DNA of 64,000 bases, taken from NCBI GenBank assembly GCA_963581435.1, contig CAUZOL010000001.1, positions 1 through 64,000 of the forward strand, written 5' to 3'. This stretch comes from JABISG01 sp963581435 (GTDB lineage Bacteria; Planctomycetota; Planctomycetia; Planctomycetales; Planctomycetaceae). Below are positions 1 to 8,808 of the stretch, piece by piece; positions within the stretch are counted from its first letter, which is position 1, and every line of letters starts with the position of its first letter. The notes beneath the pieces are model-generated. The model had not been told where the DNA came from. It worked only from the letters and a program-made list of their open reading frames with translations, and ran no database searches. Made by a program: the position numbers and the translations under genes.

Positions 1-417
1 GCCCGTGAAGGAGACTGCCTGATTGTCGCCATCAACAGCGACGACAGCATTCGCAGTTTGGGCAAAGGGCCGGATCGCCCGTTGTTCGATGAGAGCCAGC
101 GAACGGCAATGCTCGCCGCATTGGAGTCGATCGACTATGTCGTCGTCTTCGACGAATCGACACCGAATGCCCTGCTCGAAGCCCTGCAACCAGACTTGCT
201 GGTCAAGGGCGGAACTTATGCAGACGATGAAATCGTCGGTCGCGAAGTGGTGCAAGCCTACGGCGGTGAGACAAGAGTTCTGGGAGTAACGCCGGGAGTA
301 TCAACCACCGACATCGTCCATCGATTGCGAAATGAACAAGGCGAAGCCGCTTTCGCAATCGACTCGCGCCCCTCCGCCCTCGACTCACCAAACGAGACGA
401 GGCGTAAGGCCGGATGA
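1..417 (+). CDS. rfaE2: D-glycero-beta-D-manno-heptose 1-phosphate adenylyltransferase (3' part)
   Basis: The gene is cut by the window edge; frame 1 is open from base 1 and ends in TGA at 415-417. The visible part is the C-terminal two thirds of a nucleotidyltransferase-fold enzyme that activates heptose-1-phosphate with ATP for LPS inner-core synthesis. Typical landmarks are LIVAINSDDS, a VVVFDESTP stretch, DLLVKGGTY and the closing GVSTTDIVHRL, which matches the G-x-STT-IV-R signature of RfaE2/HldE. The N-terminal HxGH nucleotide-binding motif would lie upstream of the window. About 28 residues follow the usual end of the domain and look disordered. The stop overlaps the next start by 4 bases, so the two genes are translationally coupled. 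It could be the second half of a bifunctional HldE; the window cannot decide. Confidence 0.88.
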   Translation, partial: AREGDCLIVAINSDDSIRSLGKGPDRPLFDESQRTAMLAALESIDYVVVFDESTPNALLEALQPDLLVKGGTYADDEIVGREVVQAYGGETRVLGVTPGVSTTDIVHRLRNEQGEAAFAIDSRPSALDSPNETRRKAG

Positions 418-1463
418 AGATCGCCCTGTTTCTGCCGAACTGGATCGGTGATGCCGTGATGGCAACTCCGGCACTGCGCGCGGTTCGCCGTGAGTACCCG
501 TCGGCGGAAATTGTCGCCGTTGTCCGGCCGTATGTGGCCGATGTGCTGGCGGGTCTCGATTTGATTGACCGAGTTCTGTTACACGATCCGCGTGGCAACG
601 ACCCCGACCTGCGGGGCTGGCAATTCATTCGGCGGCTGCGAAGCGAGCAATTCGATGTCGCCTTGCTGCTGCCGAATTCACTGCGAAGCGGCTGGAACGC
701 GTGGCTGTCGGGGGCGAAAAGACGCATTGGATTTGCACGCAACGGCCGGGGTTGGATGTTGACCGACGCGCTGGCCGCGCGATCGAGGAAGAAGCCACAT
801 CCTGCACTCGACGAATACCTCAGGCTGGCCGAACATCTCGGCTGCCAAGAGCTTTCACAGCAAATGGAATTGGCAACGCAACCCGATGACGAACGGCGAC
901 TCGAAGAATTCTGGAGCAGTCACGATTCAGAACTGCAGCAATCGGGCTTTGTCTGTTTGAACCCCGGTGGAGCGTTCGGCGCGGCCAAACACTGGCCGAC
1001 AGAGTCGTTCGGGAAATTGGCCGCCCGTATTGCAAGCGAGTTAAAAAAGACGGTACTGGTGTTGTGCGGCCCCACTGAACGCGATGAGGCCCGCGAGATT
1101 GTTCGGCAGGCCAAACACCCACATGTTCTTTCGATGGCCGACGCCGAGCCAAGCATTGGATTGACGAAGGCGGCAGTCAAACATTGCAAATTGCTCGTGA
1201 CAACCGATTCCGGCCCGCGTCATTTTGCACCGCCGTTCAATGTGCCGGTCGTTACATTGTTCGGACCGACGCACATCGAATGGAGCGAGACCCACTACTC
1301 ACATGCTCTGCACCTGCAACACCAAGTCGATTGCGGTCCCTGCCAGCAGCGGGTTTGTCCGCTGCAACACCATCGCTGCATGCGCGAATTGTCGGTCGAG
1401 CGAGTTTACGATGCTGTCGTCAATTTGCTGAAGGAAACGGCGGACACGGTATCGGCGGCATGA
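414..1463 (+). CDS. waaF: ADP-heptose:LPS heptosyltransferase II (GT9)
   Basis: This 349-residue GT-B enzyme of family GT9 transfers L-glycero-D-manno-heptose from ADP-heptose to the LPS inner core on the cytoplasmic face of the inner membrane. The N-terminus MKIALFLPNWIGDAVMATPA is the standard WaaF/WaaC opening. The donor-binding half carries LNPGGAFGAAKHWP and the TTDSGPRHFA...TLFGPTHIEWSE block. Length agrees with the family. The ATG overlaps the upstream adenylyltransferase stop (ATGA), placing activation and transfer of heptose in one operon. Assignment to WaaF rather than WaaC or WaaQ rests on overall resemblance only. Confidence 0.88.
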   Translation: MKIALFLPNWIGDAVMATPALRAVRREYPSAEIVAVVRPYVADVLAGLDLIDRVLLHDPRGNDPDLRGWQFIRRLRSEQFDVALLLPNSLRSGWNAWLSGAKRRIGFARNGRGWMLTDALAARSRKKPHPALDEYLRLAEHLGCQELSQQMELATQPDDERRLEEFWSSHDSELQQSGFVCLNPGGAFGAAKHWPTESFGKLAARIASELKKTVLVLCGPTERDEAREIVRQAKHPHVLSMADAEPSIGLTKAAVKHCKLLVTTDSGPRHFAPPFNVPVVTLFGPTHIEWSETHYSHALHLQHQVDCGPCQQRVCPLQHHRCMRELSVERVYDAVVNLLKETADTVSAA

Positions 1464-1493
1464 TTTCGGACCGGAAAAGTCCAAGACATCACA

Positions 1494-1522
1494 GACACGC
1501 CCCGCAAGCGGGGCGGCCAAAT
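1494..1522 (-). repeat. Intergenic palindrome, family B
   Basis: Read on the minus strand this is ATTTGGCCG, then the hairpin CCCCGC-TT-GCGGGG, then CGTGTC. The same word with A for G and T for C starts the element at 36764. It fills the 74-base gap between waaF and the next glycosyltransferase. There is no U-tract, so it is not an ordinary intrinsic terminator. Confidence 0.7.
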
Positions 1523-1537
1523 AACGGAAATGGTTGA

Positions 1538-2683
1538 ATGCGAATCGCGCTCGTCAAGCAACGCTACTCGCTGCGTCACGGTGGCTCCGAGCGATATTGC
1601 GTCGTGTTGGCCAGGCGACTGCAAGCCGCCGGACATGATGTCACGGTGATCGTTGAAAAAATCGATAAAGAACTTCGCGACGAAGTCGCCTTCATTCCGG
1701 TGCGTGTCAACCGCATGACTTCGTGGACGCGAAGCAGATCGTTCGCCGAGAACGGTGGGAAAGCAGCATCCGAGGGACAATTCGATCTCGTCTACGGTTT
1801 AGGTCGCTCATTCGGGCTTGATGCGGTCCGGGTAACCGAGCGCCTGCAATCGCATTGGTTGAACGTGTACTATCGAAATCCGCTGAACCGGGCACTCCAG
1901 GGGTTGAATCCGCGACACCGCACCTTGATCGACCTGGAACGAACCATCTACAACTCCGACCACGTGCGCCGCGTCGTGACACAGTCGCAACTCGACCGGC
2001 GGCTCGTCATCGAGCACTACGGAATTCCCGAAGAGAAAATCTGCACCATTTACAACGGCGTCGATATCGGCGTCTTTCATCCCGGCTTGCGAGTCCACGG
2101 ATCCGATGTGCGGACGGAACTTGGAGTCGAACCGGACGTGCCGCTGCTGCTGTTTGCCTCGATGGATTTCGAGGGAAAAGGTCTGCGTTCGATCTTTCAC
2201 GCCCTCGAAGCCTGCAGTCAAAACGACGCGCGACTGCTGGTGCTGGGAACCGGACCGGCGCGGAAGTTTCAGCGACTGGCGAATCACCTGGGGATCGGTG
2301 AGCGGGTCATTTTTGGCGGTCGTCGCAGCGGAATCGAACGATTCTTCGGTGCGTCCGACTTGTTCATTCTGCCGACGGCATACGAACCGTTTCCCAATGT
2401 CAATCTTGAAGCGATGGCGTGCGGAACACCGGTGATGACGACGAAGACGGCCGGTACTGCTGACATGGTGGACGAGGGCCGCAACGGCTATCTCATTTCC
2501 GACATGTACTCAGTCGATGAGATGACTGCCGGCATTGACCGACACGTCCTGCTTTCACAAACGGATCGGCAGGCGATGGCAGAGGCCTGCTGGGAAACGG
2601 CGCAGAACTTGACGATCGAAAAGAACATACAACAGACGCTGGAAATGTTGGAGGGAGTGCATCGTGAAAAGCTTTGCGCTTGA
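1538..2683 (+). CDS. Glycosyltransferase family 4 (WaaG-like)
   Basis: A 381-residue GT-B glycosyltransferase. The N-terminal acceptor half begins MRIALVKQRYSLRHGGSERY, with the glycine-rich loop that follows strand 1 in GT4 enzymes. The donor half has ICTIYNGVDIGVFHPG and the retaining EPFPNVNLEAMACGTPVM block, an E-x7-E motif that contacts the nucleotide sugar. The resemblance is to LPS core alpha-glucosyltransferase WaaG, and its place between waaF and a WaaP-like kinase is the classic core-operon order. The sugar donor and acceptor cannot be read from sequence. It ends 20 bases inside the next gene. Confidence 0.82.
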   Translation: MRIALVKQRYSLRHGGSERYCVVLARRLQAAGHDVTVIVEKIDKELRDEVAFIPVRVNRMTSWTRSRSFAENGGKAASEGQFDLVYGLGRSFGLDAVRVTERLQSHWLNVYYRNPLNRALQGLNPRHRTLIDLERTIYNSDHVRRVVTQSQLDRRLVIEHYGIPEEKICTIYNGVDIGVFHPGLRVHGSDVRTELGVEPDVPLLLFASMDFEGKGLRSIFHALEACSQNDARLLVLGTGPARKFQRLANHLGIGERVIFGGRRSGIERFFGASDLFILPTAYEPFPNVNLEAMACGTPVMTTKTAGTADMVDEGRNGYLISDMYSVDEMTAGIDRHVLLSQTDRQAMAEACWETAQNLTIEKNIQQTLEMLEGVHREKLCA

Positions 2684-3488
2684 ATGCTGGGACGAAGCTC
2701 GCGTGACCGTCAATAGCGCGTTCGCGGAGACGCTGCGCGCCCATGACCTGACAACGTTCGACGCGATTATGAATTACACCGGCGGCAGCATCGCCAAGAA
2801 TGTGTTGCGCGAGCGAACAACCACACGCATCGATCTTCCAGAGACTTCGGGGCCGAAACAGGCGTTCTTCCTCAAACGGCATGGACCGCCCCCGTTGAAG
2901 GAATACATCAAGCCCTGGTTACGACTGACGCGACCGATTCTCGGCGCACGCAACGAATGGAACGCCATTCTTGCGTTTCACGAAATTGGCATTCCGACGA
3001 TGGTTCCAGTCGCCATCGGCGAATCCGGCCGGCATTCCTTCTTGCTGACCGAGTCGATTGAGGGCTGTCGGAAGTTGTCGCATTGGATGGAAGACAATGC
3101 CTGGACGTACAGACCGGGCAGCGGACGTCAGAGAAACTCCTTGTTGCGACGGATTGCACTGACGGCCCGACAGATGCACAGGGCCGGCATGCATCACCAG
3201 GATTTCTACCTGACGCACCTGATGGTTCCCGCCGATGACCCCGAAAGGGAGTTGTTTGTGATCGACCTGGGACGTGTTCGCCGTCATCGTCGACTTGGTA
3301 AGCGCTGGATCGTGAAAGACCTCGCGCAGCTAAACTTCTCGACGCCACATCTCAGCCGGGACGATCGCCTGCGGTTCCTGGAAACCTACCTCGCCCGCCC
3401 ATTAAGCGAGTCCGACCAGCCTTTTGTGGACCGCATCGAGCGCAAGACCGCGTCGATTGCCCGGCATTCGCAGAAAAACGGGCTTTGA
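2664..3488 (+). CDS. WaaP/RfaP-family LPS core heptose kinase-like protein
   Basis: This 274-residue protein has the eukaryotic-like small-molecule kinase fold of the WaaP/InaA family. Visible kinase features are FFLKRHG (ATP lysine region), HHQDFYLTHLMV (catalytic loop, Asp in HQDFY) and VIDLGRVRRH (DLG-type metal site). WaaP phosphorylates inner-core heptose and strengthens the outer membrane through divalent-cation bridges. It starts at a GTG within the end of the preceding GT4 gene, with a GGAGGGA ribosome site about 7 bases upstream, so tight coupling is expected. The substrate is inferred from the neighbouring heptose genes. Confidence 0.83.
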   Translation: MKSFALECWDEARVTVNSAFAETLRAHDLTTFDAIMNYTGGSIAKNVLRERTTTRIDLPETSGPKQAFFLKRHGPPPLKEYIKPWLRLTRPILGARNEWNAILAFHEIGIPTMVPVAIGESGRHSFLLTESIEGCRKLSHWMEDNAWTYRPGSGRQRNSLLRRIALTARQMHRAGMHHQDFYLTHLMVPADDPERELFVIDLGRVRRHRRLGKRWIVKDLAQLNFSTPHLSRDDRLRFLETYLARPLSESDQPFVDRIERKTASIARHSQKNGL

Positions 3489-3576
3489 AGATCGACCGCC
3501 GTTTCACAGGTGGGTTTCTGCGTTCGCTATGCAGAGTGTGGGAACAAAGGTGTTCCTTCCCTATACTGTGTTGCCT

Positions 3577-4266
3577 ATGAACGCATCAATTGTCGGTTTC
3601 ATTGTTGTCTTTCTCGCGTACCTGATTGGTTCGCTGCCGTTTGGATTTTTGACGGCACGGTTTGCCGCGGGGATCGACATTCGCGAGCATGGCAGTAAGA
3701 ACATTGGAGCAACCAACGTAACCCGCATGCTCGGCAAGAAGCTGGGGCTGTTGGTGTTGCTACTCGATTGCCTCAAGGGACTGCTGCCAGCGTGGCTGCT
3801 CGCCGAATTGTTTCAATCGCTGACCGGTGACTCAGCCAACGTGCTTCACATCCGCGTTGACGTTGCCTGTGGGGTGGCGACGGTTGTCGGACACATGTTT
3901 CCCTGCTGGCTGAAATTTCGCGGAGGCAAGGGCGTGGCGACGGCGTTGGGGGTTGCTGGCATTTTGTCGTGGCAGGCGACGTTGGCAGCGATGGTGATCT
4001 TTTTCGTCGCGTTCTCGTTTTCGCGAATCGTGTCGCTGTCGTCGATGCTGGCGGCCGGCGGTTACGCTGCAGCCCACCTGTCGATGGCGAAGGCCCCCTT
4101 CTCGACCGTCGAGTGGAGCCTGACCGCGTTCAGCCTGGCCGTTCCAGCGCTGATTGTGATCCGACACAGGACGAACATCGTACGGTTATGGCGAGGTGAG
4201 GAGCCACGATTCGGCGCAACGAAAACGAAGGGCCCCGACGAAGCCAATCAACAGACGTCCGAATAA
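3577..4266 (+). CDS. plsY: Glycerol-3-phosphate acyltransferase PlsY
   Basis: This integral membrane enzyme transfers the acyl group of acyl-phosphate to glycerol-3-phosphate, the first committed step of phospholipid synthesis. The 229-residue reading from ATG 3577 starts with a membrane segment, MNASIVGFIVVFLAYLIGSL. It contains the family's conserved cytoplasmic loops: GSLPFGFL, GSKNIGATNVTR, then GHMFPCWLKFRGGKGVATALG and a final IRHRTNI. The frame is open upstream to 3424, but those residues are hydrophilic and run into the end of the kinase gene, so I chose 3577. It lies 88 bases after the kinase and is probably transcribed with the LPS block. Confidence 0.93.
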   Translation: MNASIVGFIVVFLAYLIGSLPFGFLTARFAAGIDIREHGSKNIGATNVTRMLGKKLGLLVLLLDCLKGLLPAWLLAELFQSLTGDSANVLHIRVDVACGVATVVGHMFPCWLKFRGGKGVATALGVAGILSWQATLAAMVIFFVAFSFSRIVSLSSMLAAGGYAAAHLSMAKAPFSTVEWSLTAFSLAVPALIVIRHRTNIVRLWRGEEPRFGATKTKGPDEANQQTSE

Positions 4267-4352
4267 CTACGTCACGCTGTCAATAGCCGAATCGCATCTC
4301 AGAACAACCACCAGCTTGGCCGTTGGTCATGGCTTCTGCCGCCCCGCCAATC

Positions 4353-4589
4353 TCAGCAGACTTCAATGTCGTTTGTCAGTGAGATTTCTTTGGCGGCATC
4401 GAGTGCAGCGTGAGTAGCCAGTTGCTTGTTGTAGTATGTGGTCGTGCGTCCGGAAATGACCACATCGTCGTCTTGGACCTCAACACGCAGCCCGCGAATC
4501 ATCCCGCCGGTTCGCAGTCGAACATAGCGTTCAATTCGCTCAGAAATCGCCTGTGGCGACAGAAAACTTGAGCAGGCTGGTAGATTCAT
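4353..4589 (-). CDS. Small BON-domain protein
   Basis: A 78-residue protein whose central part (ERIERYVRLRTGGMIRGLRVEVQ, then VVISGRTTTYYNKQLA) follows the alpha-beta-beta pattern of BON domains, small modules often found in envelope or osmotic-stress proteins such as OsmY. The start at 4589 is chosen because GGAGG sits 7 bases upstream on the minus strand (4597-4601); the frame stays open further upstream but without a comparable ribosome site. There is no signal peptide. It is convergent with plsY. The function is unknown beyond the domain; the similarity is short, so the call is moderate. Confidence 0.68.
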   Translation of the reverse strand: MNLPACSSFLSPQAISERIERYVRLRTGGMIRGLRVEVQDDDVVISGRTTTYYNKQLATHAALDAAKEISLTNDIEVC

Positions 4590-5152
4590 CTGGTTTCCTC
4601 CGTGATCGTCATTGCAATCCACAAGGGTCTGGGGAAACCGCCTGACCAATTCCCACGATTTGTGAACGGTGGCCGTTTGCTGAGAAAACCGGGCGCCAAA
4701 ATCCACTGCAAGACATTTCGATGCGCTTCGCGCGCATGCAACATCATTGCTGCACGATGGTGGGAGCTGCGATCTTCAGCAGCCGTGTGACGATTCCTCC
4801 GTGAGTCATCAAGAGCCGACGTCCTTGTTTGCCAGCCTGCTTAACGCCTCGTGTCTGGTGCTCCATAGACTGCAACCGCGACGGCTGCGGCCTCCGGTGT
4901 GAGAGCGACTCCTCGGCAGTACCCTCCGGTGTATTCGCCGGGACTCTCGATTTCAACTAACGCAAGGGCTATAAGGTAGTGAAGCGGCGGCCGATCGTCA
5001 AATGAATTCTCCGCGAAAACTGACGGTTTCGCGACATTTATCGGGATGCGTCGCAAAGCCAATCGGCCGCTCCAAATGCTGTCGATTCGTTTCCAACAAA
5101 CCACTTGTCGCGCCGACGGTGTTGGCGAGGCATTGCATGAACTGAGGCAAGA
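4590..5152. other. Intergenic region without recognised gene
   Basis: This 563-base stretch holds the ribosome site of the BON gene at its left end and the divergent upstream region of the M42 peptidase gene at its right end. Short open frames here have low-complexity or basic translations and no ribosome site. I see no RNA gene or repeat. Confidence 0.5.
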
Positions 5153-6211
5153 ATGAAGAAGCCGGCACTGGCATTCCTGAAGAAAATGCTCGATTCTCCC
5201 AGCCCGTCGGGGTATGAGGGGCCGATCCAGAAGGTGATCCGTGCCTATGCCGACGGCTTCGCCGACGACGTCTCGACCGATTGGCACGGCAATGTTGTTG
5301 CCGCCGTGAATCCGGAAGGCTCGCCGCGAATCATGCTGGCCGGTCACTGTGACCAGATCGGTTTGATGGTCAAGCACATCGACAAGGACGGGTTTCTGCG
5401 CGTCACCCCGATTGGCGGGTGGGACATTCAGATGCTGATTGGCCAACGGCTGCAAGTGTGGAGTGAGTCCGGTCCGGTGTCCGGTGTCATTGCCCGGAAA
5501 GCAATTCATCTGCTAACGGCCGAAGAACGCCGACAGGTTCCGGAGATGAAGGATTTGTGGATCGACATCGGCGCAGCGAACCGCGAGGAAGCGGCCGAAC
5601 TTGTCAAGCTGGGCGATCCGGTCACGCTGGAGTTAGGGTATCAGGAACTTCGAAACAACCTCGCCTATGCTGCCGGCATGGACAACCGTGTGGGAGTGTG
5701 GGTGGTGATGAGCGCGCTAAAAAGGGTGGCAGCGGGGAATCCGAAGGCGGCCGTCTTTGCCGTTTCTACCGTGCAGGAAGAGGTCGGCCTGCGGGGCGTA
5801 AAAACGAGCGCCTTCGCCATCGATCCGCAACTCGGCATCGCCGTCGACGTGACCCACGCGACCGATTGCCCGACGGTCTCAGAAGCCGAGCATGGCCGTG
5901 TGGCGTTGGGTGAAGGCCCGGTGGTCTTCCGCGGGCCGAACATCAATCCGGTTGTGTTCTCCACACTGGAAAAACAAGCCGAGAAACACGACATCCCCCG
6001 CCAGATTAACGGAATCTCGAAGCCAGCCAGTAACGATGGCAACGCGTTGCAAATCAGTCGGGCTGGAGTCGCCACCGGCATCATCGGCATTCCGAACCGC
6101 TACATGCACAGCCCGGTGGAAGTGATCTCGCTCGATGATCTCGACAACGCAGCCGAGTTGATCTCCCATTTTTGTTTGAGTGTCGATGGTGATAGTGACT
6201 TCACGCCGTAG
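5153..6211 (+). CDS. M42-family aminopeptidase (FrvX/TET-like)
   Basis: A 352-residue cytosolic metallo-aminopeptidase of family M42, which forms large dodecameric shells and trims short peptides. Metal-binding and catalytic landmarks are MLAGHCDQIG (His and Asp), YAAGMDNRVG (bridging Asp), VQEEVGLRG (Glu general base and ligand), IAVDVTHATD and NRYMHSPVE (last His). The length is typical of the family. The start has an AGGCAAGA ribosome site directly upstream. It stands alone on the plus strand, 362 bases from the next gene. Older annotations of this family say endoglucanase; peptidase is the better call. Confidence 0.9.
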   Translation: MKKPALAFLKKMLDSPSPSGYEGPIQKVIRAYADGFADDVSTDWHGNVVAAVNPEGSPRIMLAGHCDQIGLMVKHIDKDGFLRVTPIGGWDIQMLIGQRLQVWSESGPVSGVIARKAIHLLTAEERRQVPEMKDLWIDIGAANREEAAELVKLGDPVTLELGYQELRNNLAYAAGMDNRVGVWVVMSALKRVAAGNPKAAVFAVSTVQEEVGLRGVKTSAFAIDPQLGIAVDVTHATDCPTVSEAEHGRVALGEGPVVFRGPNINPVVFSTLEKQAEKHDIPRQINGISKPASNDGNALQISRAGVATGIIGIPNRYMHSPVEVISLDDLDNAAELISHFCLSVDGDSDFTP

Positions 6212-6573
6212 CGGGCAGCGAGCAGTTTTCGTCATTCGCACCCATGCGTCCTTAGCTTATGCTTTTTGAACGAATCCCCCGCCCGGACGGACGGGGCTAT
6301 TACCTTTCACCGCTTCGCGGCTACAAACTGCAGCGCAACTTTAAAGCATGGGTTGCGGGTTGAATTGGAGCGGCGGGCTGGTTTCACTCCGTTGTGTTCG
6401 ACAACTGATTTTGCATTGGTTACGATTACGGCTTATCACCGAGCTGGCTGGATTGTTGCCACGACAATGAAGAAGCCGAGCGATTCGTGGTTCTTACCGC
6501 GAGAAAGGATGCGAGCGCTAACATGCAACGCACACGGACGGTGGAAGCAAGCCAAGCAGGCAAGAGTAATAAT
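6212..6573. promoter_or_regulatory. Upstream region of the solute cluster
   Basis: This 362-base region before the glucosylglycerate cluster has no convincing gene. A small hairpin (CCCCG at 6277-6281 with CGGGG at 6292-6296) lies shortly after the M42 gene. The promoter of the cluster should be here, but I cannot name clear -35 and -10 boxes. The next reading frame is open back to a GTG at 6487, so the exact start of the M20-like protein is uncertain. Confidence 0.35.
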
Positions 6574-7737
6574 ATGAGTCATGTTTCCGACGTGACAGAG
6601 GCATTGCAGGAGTTACCGCTGGCGCTCGCCCCACTTCGCGAAGAAGTGCTGGCGAATTTGGTGATGCTGGCACAAATACCGGCTCCCACCGGCAAGGAGC
6701 AAGGGCGCGCCGGTTACGTACTCGACCGCTTTGTTGAAGCGGGATTGCCCGACGCCGGTCCCGATGAAATGGGAAATGCCGTCGGCTTCTTGCCCGGCAA
6801 GACCGGGCAGCGGACGATCATGCTGGTTGCCCATCTCGATACAATCGTACCCGAGTCGGTCGATCACAACGTGGTCGTGCAGGCCGATCGGCTGATCGGC
6901 CCAGGCATCAGCGACAACGCGCTCGGCGCTTCAACCGTTTCAATGATCCCCACATTGCTGACCGAATTGGGAATTCAACTCGATTCCAATTTATTGCTCG
7001 TTGGGTCGGTGCAGTCGTTGGAACGCGGTAACCACGGCGGACTGCGATTCCTGTTGGATCATTCACCGCATCCGGTTGACTTGGGAATCTGTGTCGAGGG
7101 TGTGGAATTGGGGCGGCTGAATTATTTCTCGATCGGAACACTTCGCGGCGACATCACCTGCGACGTCCGCCCCGGAGAATCGCGAAGCTTCGGGTCAGAG
7201 AGTGCAATTGTCGTCCTCAATTACGTCATCAACCGGCTGCTGCAAATCGAAACGCCGTCGCGCCCGTTTACCAAAATTCGCTTCGGCAAGATTAGGGCCG
7301 GCAAGAGCTACGATGTCGAGCCGGAACACGCCGAACTCGGATTCGAGGTTAACAGCCACTCCGACGCGATGATTGAACGAATTCAATTAGAGATTGAAGA
7401 CATCGTCGGTGAGATTTCCGCCCGCCACGCCGTCGATGCACGCCTGGATTGCTTCTTCCGCTGCGATGCCGGCGGGATTCCTTTCGCCCATCCACTGGTC
7501 AAGACAACGGCCGAGATCATGCGGACGCTCGGCATCGAAGTCGATCAGGGGCATAGCCCATCGGAGTTGTCGGAATTCATTTCGCGGGGAATTCCCGCCG
7601 TGACGCTCGGCATCTCACAGGGCGAAAAAAATCGCAAGAAAGCAGATCACGTGATGATCGATCCAATGTTGACCGGAGTCGCTCAGGTCATCGGTCTGCT
7701 TCAGACGCTCGATCGGGGGAACTGCGATGAACGTTGA
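6574..7737 (+). CDS. M20/M28-type metallopeptidase-like hydrolase
   Basis: A 387-residue protein from ATG 6574; GTG 6487 and ATG 6523 are in-frame alternatives. The zinc-peptidase pattern is visible: VAHLDTI (His), GPGISDNALGA (bridging Asp), CVEGVELG (Glu ligand), and a C-terminal KKADHVMIDP (last His region). Such enzymes remove N-terminal residues or acyl groups from small substrates. It overlaps the next gene, glucosyl-3-phosphoglycerate synthase, by 11 bases, so it belongs to the solute cluster. Nothing in known glucosylglycerate pathways needs a peptidase; either its substrate is an acylated or amidated relative of the solute, or the link is regulatory. The family call is good, the role is open. 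Confidence 0.72.
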   Translation: MSHVSDVTEALQELPLALAPLREEVLANLVMLAQIPAPTGKEQGRAGYVLDRFVEAGLPDAGPDEMGNAVGFLPGKTGQRTIMLVAHLDTIVPESVDHNVVVQADRLIGPGISDNALGASTVSMIPTLLTELGIQLDSNLLLVGSVQSLERGNHGGLRFLLDHSPHPVDLGICVEGVELGRLNYFSIGTLRGDITCDVRPGESRSFGSESAIVVLNYVINRLLQIETPSRPFTKIRFGKIRAGKSYDVEPEHAELGFEVNSHSDAMIERIQLEIEDIVGEISARHAVDARLDCFFRCDAGGIPFAHPLVKTTAEIMRTLGIEVDQGHSPSELSEFISRGIPAVTLGISQGEKNRKKADHVMIDPMLTGVAQVIGLLQTLDRGNCDER

Positions 7738-8722
7738 ACAATGGCTCGCCGAACGGACGTTTCACCACTCCAATTTCTGGGACATCAAATGGCTCGTGGA
7801 GGAGAAAGAACGGCAGGGATTATCGATCTCGCTGTGCCTGCCGGCCTACAACGAAGAGGCCACAATCGGCAAAGAGATTGTGTTGCTCAAATCGGAACTG
7901 CATGACCGCTACCCGCTGATCGATGAGATTGCCGTCATCGATTCCGGCAGCAGCGACAAGACGTGCGAAATTGCCGCCAGCTTCGGGGCCGACGTCTATC
8001 TGGCCGAGGAACACATGACGGAATGTGGTAACCACCGCGGCAAGGGGGAGAACCTGTGGAAGGCTCTTTACCTGCTCAAAGGGGACATCATTGTTTACGT
8101 CGATTCGGACATTAACAACATTCACCCGCGCTTCGTGTATGGATTGGTCGGCCCGCTGATACGCGACCCGGACATTCATTACGTCAAGGCGTTTTACGAC
8201 CGACCGTTGGCGTTTTCAGAAGGCTTGCGCGCCACCGGCGGTGGTCGCGTGACCGAAATCCTGGTCCGTCCGCTGTTCAGCCTGTTCTATCCGGATCTGG
8301 CGGCGATCATTCAGCCGCTTTCGGGTGAGTACGCGGGGCGGCGATCGATTCTGGAGCAGATTCCGTTTCCCGTCGGCTACGGCGTCGAGACGGCCATGCT
8401 GATCGACATCTATGAAAAGCTCGGCATGGCCGGATTCGCGCAAACCGATCTCGACACCCGCGTGCATCGCAATCAGGAGACAGTTGCGTTGGGGAGAATG
8501 TCGTTCGGAATATTGCGGGCGTTCTTCAGCCGACTGACGGGAGCCGAACGCGCACGGTTCCGCGATGCTTTGCCGAATATCATGCGACAGCATAGTGTCA
8601 ACGACGGAAACTTCGAGCAACGACAATTTCAGATCGACGAAATCGAACGGCCTCCGATTCTCGAGATCGAATCGTACGTCGAAAAGTTTCACTCCGAATT
8701 GCAAGCGGCCAATCGCACGTAG
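7727..8722 (+). CDS. gpgS: Glucosyl-3-phosphoglycerate synthase (GT81)
   Basis: A 331-residue GT-A enzyme that joins glucose from an NDP-glucose to 3-phosphoglycerate, the first step of glucosylglycerate synthesis. Landmarks are ISLCLPAYNEEATIGKE (nucleotide site), AVIDSGSSDKT, HRGKGENLWKAL, the metal-binding VYVDSDINN, then FYDRPL and QPLSGEYAGRR, which are characteristic of GpgS and the related mannosyl enzyme family. Length is right. The start at 7727 overlaps the M20-like gene and has GGGGGAA upstream. Its partners, a HAD phosphatase and a GH13 phosphorylase, follow in the same direction, which supports the pathway call. A mannosyl-specific relative cannot be excluded from sequence alone. 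Confidence 0.88.
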   Translation: MNVEQWLAERTFHHSNFWDIKWLVEEKERQGLSISLCLPAYNEEATIGKEIVLLKSELHDRYPLIDEIAVIDSGSSDKTCEIAASFGADVYLAEEHMTECGNHRGKGENLWKALYLLKGDIIVYVDSDINNIHPRFVYGLVGPLIRDPDIHYVKAFYDRPLAFSEGLRATGGGRVTEILVRPLFSLFYPDLAAIIQPLSGEYAGRRSILEQIPFPVGYGVETAMLIDIYEKLGMAGFAQTDLDTRVHRNQETVALGRMSFGILRAFFSRLTGAERARFRDALPNIMRQHSVNDGNFEQRQFQIDEIERPPILEIESYVEKFHSELQAANRT

Positions 8723-8755
8723 TTGCATCGCAATCACACGTAGCTGCGATGCAAC
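8722..8755 (+). repeat. Perfect 11-bp hairpin at the gpgS stop codon
   Basis: GTTGCATCGCA at 8722-8732 pairs perfectly with TGCGATGCAAC at 8745-8755 across a 12-base loop. The stem begins at the last base of the gpgS stop codon. No T-run follows, so it is more likely an mRNA end or stability structure inside the cluster than a terminator. Confidence 0.6.
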
Positions 8756-8808
8756 GCATCGCAGACTCTGAGATTCATTGAATCGCAGCTGCTTGTTGAG
8801 TCGCATCG

